Shown here one piece after another: positions 45,353 to 57,387 of a stretch of 64,000 bases of DNA. Below the pieces are notes generated by a model that was given only the letters and a program-made list of their open reading frames with translations, ran no database searches and was not told where the DNA came from. The position numbers were made by a program, and so were the translations under genes. Numbering within the stretch: the stretch's first letter is position 1; every line of letters starts with the position of its first letter. This DNA is from Cyathus striatus (taxonomy: Eukaryota > Basidiomycota > Agaricomycetes > Agaricales > Nidulariaceae), in contig JAOVFP010000009.1 of NCBI GenBank assembly GCA_025738555.1, positions 2,418,001 to 2,482,000 on the forward strand, given 5' to 3'.

Positions 45353-47640
45353 AAAATCGTAAAAACCATATCAGTTGCTGACCTTCCTGATGGACTTATA
45401 TGACGTGACCAGCTTCGGCGGCGAGCCATATTAGCCACTTATAAGGCCGCATAATCCCTGGTACTTGCCTGGTACATATTATAAATGCTGATTTGTTTTC
45501 CAGCGGCAAGCATATCAGTTCACATAAGTTATAATCTTGCTTGACACGTAACTCCCTAGAATACATATCAGGTCTCATTACTTATGATTATTTCAGACAT
45601 GCTTCCCAAAGGCAAGCATATCAGAATATATCCCCTCTGAATATCTCTGGTATGACACTCTAGGCAGTAATATCAGGTTATGTCACGTATGGTCATTCTG
45701 GTAAGTTGCCTCAAGGTATGCATATCAGTTGCATATCAGATAATGTTACCTGTGGTCACTTCTATCTAAATGATTATACTCAGGACACGTATCAGGTCAT
45801 ATTATCATGTATCACAGCTGGCAGGCAACTATTTTGCCGTCGCCATTGGCCGGCAAAATCGACAGCAATAACGTTAGATATTGCAATTGGCAAAACAATT
45901 GTAAAACATAGGCAAAACATTTGCAAAATGTTTTCCTATATATGGAAATTATTTCCGTTTATAGTAATGGATTTTGCTTACATTTTGTCTACATCTTGCG
46001 ATGGCATATATGTACCCAATATGTAACGTTATTGATGTCAAATTTACATGGATTTTGCCAACTGCAAAAAAGTTGCCTGCCAGCAGTGTATTATACTCTG
46101 TTATACTGAACAAAGGTGGGTATATTGCAGGGCTTCACATAAAAATGTTGCGGGAACTTAGTGTTTGCTTAGTGTTACCAACGTGCTCCTTCATACGGTC
46201 TCGGAGTTTGGATTCAGCGGTGGACACAGACAGACACGGACCTACAGTCTTCTGTTGTGAGCAACACCGTATGACGTTTGACTTAGGGACTCAGACAGGA
46301 ACGTAACATTCGCCGGAACCGATTACGTTTCGTATTTCCGTAAAGTTGGATTCCAGACAAATTCCTGCTCCATCGGGTGGAGAGCATGGGTTCAAATGCT
46401 CCACAGCGCCACCTTGCAAATATGCATATAAGGGAGCAGGTTTTGACTTCTTAAGTACCATCCCCGCTCGCTTTCCCCTGCTCTCTGTCCCACTTCGGAC
46501 TGTTTACTATCTAGTACAGTACTTAGTACTAGCTTATTCTAGTGCTACTAGTGTTTTCAACAAGGTGAGTTGATGATTACTTTTCGAGGCTATATCACCT
46601 TTCGTGCATTCACAGGTTAGGTAAGTTGTAGCACTTATTTTATTTGAGACATGTTTTCTCTTGCTTTGTTTGTGAAGTACGTAGTTTGGACGTAGCGGTA
46701 GCGTATATCTCAATAGCACGTAGTTGTAACTACATACCCAGTTTGTATAGTATTTCAGAAATATACATGTTGCTTTTATTGTGTAACAGGAGTGCATATA
46801 CATCGGTCAATATCACGAATATAAAGTGGAATCTTGTGGTCAAGTCTAATAGCAGTGCTGCCTTCACTGACAATGTTGATCATTCTTGATATATGCTTGT
46901 CTATAAGAAATAGCGGATAAGGTGATTATTGAACCATTTCTCCCTGATCAAAAGTACCACGCCATATCGTAACCATCACTGTAATCATTAGATATAATAC
47001 TGACTATAATGAAAAGACCGGATAAGTTGATTACTGAACCATATCTACCCCCCAGAATCCTGATGACCTGATATGGCCTGATATATTCATACCTGGGCAA
47101 ATATTGTTTTCTCGATTTTTCCGACAGTCCAATGCCCGTGGTATTTTTGATGAGTTGAATAGAAATGAAAGACATACGGATGATTGGGAGTGGGACCATA
47201 AGCAAACCATAAGCTTCATCAGTTCATCAAAGAGCTAGCCGATTCGGAGTGGCAGGAGAAGACGGTGGAGAACGAGAGAGTACGATATTGTGGACATAGA
47301 GAGGGGGGTAGAGCAAGTAAATGAGTGTGTTGTTAGAAGATGAAGAAAACAAAGAAGCGAAGAAAAGAACTGCCCATCAGACATAATTCGTCCATAGATA
47401 TCTCGAATCCTTACCAAACCACACGCTAATCTCCACTGAATTACTCGAACAGCGAAGACAATCGGTTGCATGTATGAGCATGTTAGATTCGAAGTCCGCA
47501 TGCTGATAAACTCAGTCCGCATTTCCTTATCGAAAGGACCGCTGGGCCTACACTGTCATGTCGTGTCATGTCTAGGCTTTGCATAGCAACTTCTAGTTTC
47601 CAACTGCTCGAAGGCAAAGAAAGGTTGCGCAGTTTTCGAA
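45353..47640. other. Unassigned interruption between duplicated flanks
   Basis: No gene recognised. From 45390 to 45800 the word GCATATCAG or ATATCAGG recurs at least seven times. A foldback element lies at 45817-46084. A TATAA-like ATGCATATAAGGGAGCAGG at 46422 precedes a pyrimidine-rich stretch and a GTGAGT at 46563, a possible orphan promoter/first exon or LTR. Around 46915 and 47020, two copies of GGATAAGNTGATTANTGAAC occur. Confidence 0.35.
45817..46084. mobile_element. Small foldback/MITE, 268 bp
   Basis: Ends are imperfect inverted repeats GCTGGCAGGCAACTATTTTG and its complement with T-run variation (AAAAAAGTTGCCTGCCAGC). The interior repeats GGCAAAAC/TTTGC words. No ORF. No clear target duplication. 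Confidence 0.6.
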
Positions 47641-48690
47641 TGAAGCCGAGGCCACTCACCCACAACAGGAGGAGTAAGCTCAAGACGAGATGGCACATGT
47701 CTGTACCATGTCACTGCCCCACATAATCAATGGGAATGTTAATGAGATGACGAGTTCGTCTCCAACCAACATATGCTCCTGGTAATACAGCGAAACGAAA
47801 AAAGCCGTCAGCAGTTTATACACGAAACCGTAATTAGAATAACTGAGCCCAACTACGCCTGATAACACACCCGTATCGATCAAATTGTTTTATCTGTGCC
47901 AGTGTATATATATTTCATAACATTGATGACGTCGAATACCTGCAGCCATATAAGACTATCCAGTACAGTTATACATCCAGTTCTATGACCAGCTGCTTGT
48001 ATTAGCTGTGAAAGAGCGAGGGTTAGTGAGATAGGAAGTGATAAAAGACGATAAAGACGGAGAGAGAAGAAACCAGTATAGGGAGACGAAAGGTATCGAC
48101 GACTTAGGTAACGAGAGCGCGAGGAACAAGGTATGAAACGAAACGAAACTTTCGGCACGTCAACGGCAGCTGCGTCTTCCTCATCCAAGCTCCATCGTTC
48201 AATGAAGCCGACACCAGTCAACCGCAACCGGAGATGTACGATCAAGGTGCAGTGCTAAACGTCTGTACCATCTCACTGCGTGGCATAATGAATGAACGTA
48301 CCAATGAGAACGTCGAGCTCGGTTCGAACCAACATACACGCACAGAACAGAGATAGAAGAGAAATACTGTCCCTCGTAACGAATGAGAATGCCAATAAGA
48401 ACGACGCGTTCGGCTTCAACCAACGTATGCCTAGTTCATTGACAACAGTGAATGGTAGTCTAAGTGCAGTCTGTACAACACAATTGCTCCATCTGTCAGC
48501 CTACCTGCACACTCCACCATGTTACAGTCCACACAGCTTCCATATAGCCTCCTTCCTCAACCACCTCGCCTCTCCCCTTCCCTTCCTTCCACAAGAATCC
48601 AAAAGCATAACGGAAAAAGGACTCACCAAGCCTTCCAGGCGAGACGGTAACCGCTCCATTGATGGGCCAACAGTTTTTAACGGTACGCAC
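47640..48690 (-). pseudogene. Module X fragment, deleted unit
   Basis: Shares GGAGGAGTAAGCTCAAGACG and CATGTCTGTACCATGTCACT (about 47665-47715) and the CAGCTGCTTGTATTAGCTGTGAAAGAGCGAGG stretch-equivalent near 47985-48025 with the other modules, then the exon C-like region near 48470-48650. Frames are short and broken. It ends in the TE-rich stretch after 48690. Confidence 0.45.
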
Positions 48691-50248
48691 AGTACTGAAC
48701 GTTACTCGATGTACCGTGCATGTACCGTGCAGTACTGATCAGTACCGTAAATGTACCGTGCATACCGTACATACTGCAAAACAGATACTGATTTACGGTA
48801 TAAATTGTAACTTAAATAAGCTATGTAAAATCAATAAAAAATAGGGCCGTCTAGCGGCAAAACCCACTACCTACCAAATAAACAATAGAGCCAGGTAAGA
48901 GAATTGAGAATATTTATTAATAATACAAATTTAAAATACAGTAATTGATACAATAGATTAAAACCCATGTTTTGTGGATATGAAGTTCATGAGTCTGGAA
49001 AGAAACTGGTTGTGATAGGTGAGATTAAAACAAGGCAAATGGAAATACCCTGGACAACTCAGACTTGTTAAGCCACATAGTTATTTAACATGGAAGATAT
49101 TTAGTAGAAAAGGATGATAAGTTGTCTTCATTAATATTTTAGAGATTTTAAAATAAGTATTAGTATTGATCAAATATGAATTAGTGGTATTGAGTATATT
49201 TTGTAATACATTTATTTTTACTCTGACTGGGAAGGTATTTGTTGCAAAGATGCATAACATTCAGCTTTTAATTGAAGACACTGAAATATATCAGATGTGC
49301 AACAGCACAGGTAACCCATGGGTATCTGGAGCTCAACCCATACCCATACCTATGCTAACTCATACCTGTGAGAATGGGTACAGGTTCCCACAGGTATTGC
49401 AACCTGTGGGTTTTACTAATATTTACAAATTTTAGAATAAGAAAGAATATAAGATGAAATATGTTGTAGCACTCAGACCAGACATGCAAATATTATGTAC
49501 AATAGCTCATTTTGTATGTACATTACAGGGCATGTGATATGTGAGCACTATGCTGAATCAAGTTAAAATTGGCAGCTGTAAGATACTATCTTCAGGTAGG
49601 CAATGGCATGGGAATTGTACTAGGAAAGCCTAGTATACTCAAAACAATAAACATTGAATTATAATGGACTAGAGTATAATTATTTATATGTGGTATAGTA
49701 TGGGCATGAAACAGAGGGGTTAAAAATGAAGCAGAGAGAGCAAAAGCAACATAGGGGTTTTATAAATGAAGCAAATAAAGTAGAATCAAAGTAGAGATAG
49801 AAGGAATGAAGTAGGGGGATCTGTAACAAATCAGGGAGAGCTGCAACACAGCTAAGAGAGCAGAATTAAAGTAGCTAGAGTAGGAACAAGTTATAAAGAG
49901 CAGGAACAAAGCATAGAGACCAGAAACTAGACAGGGAGATCAAGAATGAAGAAGAGAGCAGACACCAGGCAGAGAGAGCATGAACAGATTGAGAATGATG
50001 GAGAGAGAATAAGAACAAGTTAGAGAGAGCATGAATGAAACAGATAGGTTAATAGCTTATGAACAAGGCAGTAAGCTTAAGAAACTATAATTGCACCAAA
50101 TTATGAGAGGTACAGGATTGAGTTAGATGGGGTATCATTCTAATTTATATGTAAATGAGAAGACTGAATATATATTTATTATAACTCTGGAATGAGCTGA
50201 CCTAAAAATATGATTGTGGTGTCACTAAGGAGTAATGATGACAATATT
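48691..50248. other. AT-rich unassigned stretch with GTAC-rich and ACCCATACC-rich patches
   Basis: 48690-48790 is built of near-palindromic GTACCGTGCAGTACTGATC and TACCGTACAT words. 49310-49420 carries ACCCATGGGT, ACCCATACCCATACC and CCCACAGGTATTGCAACCTG words. From 49700 to 50060 a loose GNAGAGAGAGNANNAAC periodicity is visible. No gene. Confidence 0.4.
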
Positions 50249-52813
50249 ATGGTGGCCCAAGTGCACTTTTATTCGGTACCGCCCAACTCTTTTGATGTCC
50301 CCCCAACTTTTTCGGGACCATACTCCGCGCAACTTTTCGTCAATCCCCCCCGACTTTTTGGACTTGCCACTTTTTTTTTCCTTCCCGCAACTTTTTTCTC
50401 CTTCCCGCAACTTTTTTTCCTTCACGCCACTTTTTCATTCTGCGCCACTTTCAGAGTTCAGACAGTAAATATATCTCAGACACCACCAGTTAGCGCACAC
50501 TCCTTGAAATCATTTATTTTGCACAAAAATATGATGTATTATGTATTAAAATAAGAGTACAAAACAATAGATATTCCAAATTAACGTACACGTCACTGGA
50601 TATAAAACATACTATGATACTGTAGAAGCAGTGCAGGAAACCAGGGAGCAAGGGAATGGTAATTAAAGGAGAGAGGACTAAAGGGGGAGGAAGGGAGGAG
50701 CGAGATGGATGGGGGGAAATATGAAGGCAAGAAGAAAAGGAAGGGTTGAGGGAAGCAGTAGACAGCAAATGGAAAGATCGAATGAAAGGGAAACTCACTG
50801 TAACGGAATACCAGATGCTATCCCCAATGTCGAATGCAAACACAAACCATGTAAGCATCATGAAATCAAAGCGGCACCACGTATCACTTCTTAATTAACT
50901 GTAGCAGAATCTTTATTATACCAATAATCACATCGTCAGTATCACAGAGTGAGAGAGGATGAAAATAGACGTACGTGAATAAAGGCGATACAGTACGAGG
51001 ACACTATTCCAGTCTGAACAGGAATAACTTGCGCCCTTGTATCCTTATCATACTTTGACAAACCAGTGCCCCTCCCTTGTGTATACACTAAGTATCCCCC
51101 CAATTAGCATCCTCCATCACAATAGTACTATGGAACGTACCAACATGAAACTCTGGGAACTCTTGTACCTTCTCTTATGTATGGTGCGGATGAACAGGCC
51201 AGGGATTCCGAGCACGAGTTAGAGTGGATTCGTGGTCAAGGTGATTCAGGAACACTGTAGGAGTGACACAGCGGGCGGAATGATGCATGCATAGTGGAGT
51301 TGAAGTGACGGAGGCCGGTGAGAGGATCAGAGACAGGAACGAGAGCAAGCACTTGGTGAATCGGGGGTGTCAATGAAACATGTGCGTGAGGGCCATGAAA
51401 GTCAACAACGATGTGTTGGCAAGGCTCCTGCAAAGCAGTATCAAATATGTGCCAACAAACACGTCACAGATGTCTCACGTGCTCAATAACTTTGTTTATC
51501 TCCCACGGTTGATTTTATGTAAGCAGTGCACCATTGGACGAACTGCCGCAAAACTTGAATGTACCAAGTTTGACTTTCTCCTCATGCCAGCTCGTACTCC
51601 ACAGCTAGTTGAATCTGTTCGAAACAAACATGTAAGTGCTTTCTGATACTGTGGAATTCCTTAATCTAACATTTATATAAGGTTTCTAAGGTGCCTGGTG
51701 TCATAGAGCGCTCTACAATGCTATACAGTTAGCTCATGATTTGTGAACCGTGCTACTGATACACTAAAAACAATTGTAAGTCTCAGCCTGAGTATCACAT
51801 AGCGAGTGCATGGCAAACTGATCAACTTCTAGTTTCCCTACTACGTACACCGTTCGAAGTCCTCGATGTTTCTTCAAGCACTGCTTCCGTTTCGGCACTG
51901 TCTCATACCACTGAAGCCCTTTCACCCTCGCAATTTGAAGATGCTAGAGGGGATACGGAGGGTGAAGATGCAGGAGCGGAAACAGAAAGGAAACAGAGTA
52001 TGTTGTTTCTCCCTGATCTTACTACTCCCCCATCCCTCTTTTAGTACTTTCTCTTGTTGTAACCTTTGTTTGTTCAGTCCTTCGCTCGTTCTGCTTCATC
52101 TCGACTTCCGTATTTCTGCCCCATTCTCCTTTGTATTACCTTCTTCCCTCTTCACCTTGTTAACTCATTCCCAACAGTACACTGCTTCCACTCGCGCGCG
52201 CACTACGAAATCAGGTCCGAACGGGAGATACCGAGCGAACAGCTCTCCAGCTCAACGATACATCGACAATATTTCCGAGTGGGGTCTGGTGTATGGATGA
52301 GCTGGTGGAAGGTACTGCCTGCGGGCTATATGGACTTTGACGACATATGGCGTGCATAGGGGCGGACTCATCCAGTATTGTAGATCCAGCCTTCATCATC
52401 AGCCCCTCCATTATCTTCATCCCTCCTTCGTTCCCCTCGTTCTCTCTTGTTTTATATCCAGCGACAACATGTACATTAATTTAGAATATCTATTGTTTGT
52501 ACCCTTATTTAATACATAATACAGCATATTTTATATAAAATAAATGATTTCAAAGAGCGTACACTAACTGGTGGTGTCTGAGAAATATTTACGGTCTGAA
52601 CTCTGAAAGTGGCGCAGAATGAAAAGGTGGCGCGAATGAAAAAAGTTGCGGGAAGGGAAAAAAAAGTTGTGGGAAGGAAAAAAAAAAAGTTGTGCAAGTC
52701 CAAAAAGTCGGGGGGGATTGACGAAAAGTTGCGCGGAGTATGGTCCCGAAAAAGTTGGAGGGACATCAAAAAGAGTTGGGCAGTACCGAATAAAAGTGCA
52801 CTTGGGCCGCCAT
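50249..52813. mobile_element. 2.57-kb element with about 360-bp TIRs and an 8-bp target duplication
   Basis: Left arm 50249 to about 50610 and right arm about 52455-52813 are inverted copies starting ATGGNGGCCCAAGTGCACTT. Direct repeats ACAATATT flank the element exactly (50241-50248 and 52814-52821). 8-bp duplications suggest hAT or a KDZ-like class. No transposase motif is visible. The interior carries a decayed multi-exon gene. Confidence 0.85.
51060..52300 (+). pseudogene. Decayed unrecognised gene inside the 2.57-kb element
   Basis: Exon-like stretches: about 51385-51630 (SQMSHVLNNFVYLPRLILCK, ends at GTAAGT), about 51783-51998 (QPEYHIASAWQTDQLLVSLL then an acidic EDARGDTEGEDAGAETE run), and 52175-52300 (YTASTRARTTKSGPNGRY to a TGA), joined by plausible GT-AG introns. 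Upstream frames near 51120-51280 carry stops. Family not recognised. It may be captured host sequence or the remains of the element's own gene. Confidence 0.4.
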
Positions 52814-52821
52814 ACAATATT

Positions 52822-54189
52822 AATGAATTATAAATCTTTTAGGTTTCCAATGGATTGAAACTATGATGAGAAATGAGCAACATACAGATTACTAAGAAGA
52901 ATATAACACACATGGCTCAATTCAGGTGTTGCATGTGGAAGAAGGTTGGAAGAAGTTATGATAGACAGTGAAGAAGACATGAAAGGGCTGTAAGTTATGA
53001 ACACTGGTCAAGTTAAATAGTAAAAGGAATGCAACACACATTGTGAAATGAGGATTGATTTTAGCTCATCAGAGATGAGGGAGGAGTAAAGATAACACAC
53101 AGTTCAAGATAAAAGCAAGGAAGATGGGAAATAAATACAACACAAGATTATATAGTAGTAGGATTTTCAATTGATAACAATTGATTGAAATGGTGGTCCA
53201 ATTCATAAGTGTACTAAATACATTTTGAATAGTTTTGGTTTCAATAGTGGCAGGAGCCAATCAGGTTGAGATCACAGCAAGAACCAATCAGGTTCAGATC
53301 CCAAAGTCAGATCTCAAAATTACCTTTTCAGGATGTCAAGAGTCCCCTAAGACCCACTTACCTTAAAAGGTAGTGGGAATATACCTGACTAAGGAGAAGT
53401 AATACTGGTACTGGAAGGATTCCTTTGGATAAATAATACCTACATTTCTTGCAAGACAGCGAAAGGTGGGCACTGTTGCGAGGTTAGAACTAGTGACAAT
53501 AGCAAGATAGTGATACCGCACCGGCTAGTGAGCATCTATAGATAGAGAAATCAGCTGGGACGATAGTAGCTAGGAATGATGAACACAGAACAGGCGCGCA
53601 TGTGCACGGAGATCACGCGAACCATAAGCGCGAGAACCGAGTGCTCGTTACGGATCTACGGGGACTTCCATACGTGCCTTGGGCAGCATAGCACATCAGG
53701 GGACCATAGCGCCTACGCTATTTTTAGGATATTACCCATGCACATGCTAGTGCCTCAGTCTGTCACGGACTGATGAATTAGACAGGCACAGGCTATGTTT
53801 TACCCGTGTTAATTACATACCAATAAAGTATATAAGTTGTGAAGTAGTTAGAGAAAAACAAGTACCACACGACAGCAGTATTTCCGTTCCCCACAGACAG
53901 GGTAACGCCAACAGACGAATATATTGTTTTTTGGTGTATTTTCGAGATAACTAAGCCGTAGCGCGCCTGCAGCATTTAAAATCACAGTGTTCTCATATCC
54001 TTTAGCCATATCCTTTGAATACTATTTACATTGGAACCGTTTACACCCTTCGAACCATTACAAGACTATTGGCTTAAATACAAGTTTATAATTAGAATAG
54101 TAGCAATTTTACATCGTATTGTAGTGCTAGTTTACCAATTTACCTGTATCTAAGCTAGTAGCGACATCAATACCTATGAGAAAACATAA
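52822..54189. other. No gene recognised
   Basis: AT-rich to about 53480, then a more balanced stretch with GCGCGCATGTGCACGGAGAT near 53592, and again AT-rich. Short duplicated words AGGAGCCAATCAGGTT / AAGAACCAATCAGGTT (about 53250-53300). Nothing can be assigned. Confidence 0.4.
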
Positions 54190-55420
54190 TTTTGGTCTCA
54201 GAAGGCTCATGGGTACGCTCCATCGCTCATGGCGCAACCCCGATGAAGGCACCTGACTCCCGAGCACACTAACCGAATTTTGTGACTGAAAAAAGAACAG
54301 CTGAACATTAAATCTAGATCATAAATCAGCAAGCAAGTTGCCGAAGCGCAGAATTTGATTTTATTTGATGGCTTTGAGCGTGGTGCTCTGGCTTTCCATA
54401 GTAGGATAGGAAATGGGAACCAAACGCAACTAGGCTGAACGTTTTGGTTGTGTTTCGGGCCTCGGCAGATGGACAATCTCAACAAGTTGCACGTGGTTTC
54501 TTTATGACTCGTCCGTTGCTTCTCCCCCTCTGCCGTTCCATTGAACTTAACATGGTGACATTAAAACTTTGAATTAACATACCTCTGGTATCGAACGCAC
54601 TCAGACATATACCAAGTACTGTTTGTCTTCAAGTTCCAAGTCCACAATACAGCCATATGCTCTTAGCTTCGCATATGCAGAAATGCCAGTGTTTTCTTGA
54701 ATCTATAGCACTGATTGTTTCTTCTGCTTCGCTAATAGCACAGTGTAGCTACTAAATTGAATCTATTAGATATACCTGTCTCGCTACTAAGGATAGAAGG
54801 TTCAAGAACATTGATGAAGATGCCTACACAATGACAAATGAGTGTATAAGACATTCGGTATTAATACGTTTCATAGCACCTTTCTCTTTCTTTTATACAA
54901 TCTATAAATCATTCAATCCTCCATATTACTGTTTTCATACAGTATCCATGCACATATTCCTTGATAATAAATTGACAATCCCCTACTTATAGGTGATCGG
55001 ATAGCTAACAAGATAGGTGGTAGTAACTCTACTCGTAGGCTCCTCGACTTCTGCTTGGACTAACTCCGAGTCTATTTACTGTGTTTGTATTGTCGTTGGA
55101 CAAAAATATGGTAAGCGAGCTCTCACAGCCTAGTATCGAAATCCTCATGTGTGCTAGACAATAGTATCTGTGTTGTAAGATGTTGTAAGTATTGTTCTGC
55201 CCGTATTACTATTGTTATGGCTTAACCTGCCTCCTTCCCATTTCTCCCTCAGTTCGAGCTCCAGGTATCATCTCACTGCAGGCAATCCCCATTATGGACG
55301 ATGTACTTCATTCTAACTGCCATGGTCTCAGCTCGACAAAAGGTAATATGACAGTATACAAGGCCACATTGTGTTTTGCTATATTATTCAACCAGGAATT
55401 ATGTTAACATTCATGTATGT
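54190..55420 (-). pseudogene. Module X distal part, deleted unit
   Basis: Matches the distal parts of the other modules: ATAGGAAATGGGAACC near 54408, CCATTGAACTTAACNTGGTGACA near 54538-54560, GCCGTATGC-like and GTTTCTTCTGCTTCGCTAATAGC near 54717, and the terminal GGAATTATGTTAACATTCATGTATG (55394-55418) found at 5560-5580 and 27380-27410. No intact exon seen. Confidence 0.45.
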
Positions 55421-57387
55421 TTTGTTTTACTCTTAATCGAAATGACATTATATTAGCTCTTCCCAAACAATCGTCTCCGGAAACTTGGACTTTGCAGGCA
55501 TGTGGTTCTACGTTCGATTATTTTTCAGTCCCATCCATCCAACCTTTCAATTATTCCTCCACGATGTGATGGTTCGAAGATGTTAACTGATACGCCTGAC
55601 GGACATACAACGTATATAAGCATACTTTTGCAATATCTACATAATATAAATCACTCACTTGCAATCACAATTGGATTATCTAAGCATTGGAGTGAGGTCC
55701 GAACTGCCAACGATCGTGCTATTTATAGTCACCACCACTAAGGACATAGTAAACAGATCTAAAAGCAATAGTGATTATAGTAAGGGATTAGCAGGAAAGT
55801 GTGTATATAGAACCCCAATGGCACTTGATCCACCATAAGCATGCGGTAACACGACGTGTCCAGGTCACAGGATGGTTCCGGCAGCGCAACTTACCCAAAG
55901 AAGCCGACAGCGTCAAGGCACCCATCAAGTGCCAACAGCCATTGCTGCTACTCTGGACTCAACCCAGATCGGTCCTCAGCATCTTGTGAATGAGATCTCA
56001 CCCTGATCTACTGATCAAAGCGAACGGACCATATACCCGAAGCTGTGGTTGCCGATGGTTCTATCTTTAGGCCCGCAACGCGACGGGGCATCTAAACATG
56101 CGCATCAGCCAATAAGCGCATCTCTATTTATCACGCGCACCCGCCCCTTTTGCAGAGCTAAGTCCAACGCTCTCCTATCCAGATCTTCGCGCACGTCTCT
56201 CCGCCCAGCATCGTAGTTAATTATCTTATCTAGACATCTGCTATACCTGTACAGTACCTATACAGTACCTAAGAACTCCACTTTTCCAGTAGTATATAAG
56301 ACTCGCAAACCTGCTCATGTAGAACCTGTCATGTCCCGTTTTATTCCACTAGGGACAAGAACCTTGGAGTAGATAGTCTAATAGCGGAGTAACTTGTACA
56401 ACGTTAGTAGGGTGTGTGGAGATGATGAACAAGTACGGGAGTAGTGGAACGTTGGCTTCAACTTGTGTGTTGCGCCCCTTGGACTTCCAGTTCCATATTT
56501 AGAACAAAGCGGAGTAAGTGGCAAAATAGCGGAGTTGGCTCAAGGCCCAAGTGAGAGAAGGGTGTAAACATAGTTGATTTGAAACTAAAGTATATCTACA
56601 TTACAGGAGTAGTTTATATAGTAAACTACTTTGTCCAAATGCATACGGAGTAATGCCAATGGGTATGTGGCATCCTAGGGTTAAGTAAACTCCATGAAAT
56701 GTAGAACATGGTAAACTAGTAGTACGCCTCTAGATTATAGTCATAGGAGAAATGGCCGCGGCCGGAGAACAAGGTAGTAATATTAAAGGGAAGGAACAAG
56801 TAAACAGTTACAAGTAAACATTAGTAAGGAAGAGTTCGATATATAACAAGTATACATAGTCCGGAGGAAACGTACTAAAAGCGGAGTAAACCTGGAGTTG
56901 ACTCCAATGGTACAGGGATTGTCATGGATATGACAGAACCAAGCAATCCTGTATCGATTCCTTCCACTATCAGTGCTATTTAGCATATTCGTGACAATCT
57001 ATTCAATTTCCGAGTGTAAAAACCCAGTGTGATCTAAGCCCTCCCAGGACCTCAAAGAAGCTTAGTTTAATATTAGTGATTACAAGCGTTATAGATTACA
57101 AGTGAATATTATAGTGTGTTCACCTCTCCCTTGCCTGGAAATACCTTGTGTATTCTGAAGATATTCCCCTGGACTCGCCCCTGCTTGATTGTTAGCAAGA
57201 GTAAGCGACGACCTTTACATAGTTTCGTAGCTATTACTCCCTAGTAACCCTCTTTGCCCTTTTATAACGTATTGTGGTACGAGATGCACGTATGTACAGA
57301 TTCAACCTGTTATATTTTTCTGATATCGAAAGTAACATAACTTCAAGTTTAACTAGAGATGAGGTAGTACATTTAAGTAAATGGGTA
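55421..57387. other. Unassigned spacer; possible solo LTR 56337-56996
   Basis: No gene. The word GCGGAGTAA or CGGAGT recurs at least six times between 56380 and 56890. A segment from TGTCATGTCC (56337) to CGTGACA (56996) has TG...CA ends like Gypsy LTRs and TATATAAG lies just before it, but there is no target duplication. The last 50 bp match the NACHT 3'-flank. Confidence 0.35.

Noticed and set aside
45817..46084. A tRNA or small structured RNA in the foldback stretch
   Set aside because: The pairing is at the termini with simple A/T runs, with no cloverleaf or control boxes.
49310..49420. ACCCATACC-type repeats as telomeric or subtelomeric sequence
   Set aside because: The patch is short and irregular, contains inverted words, and does not match the TTAGGG-type fungal telomere.
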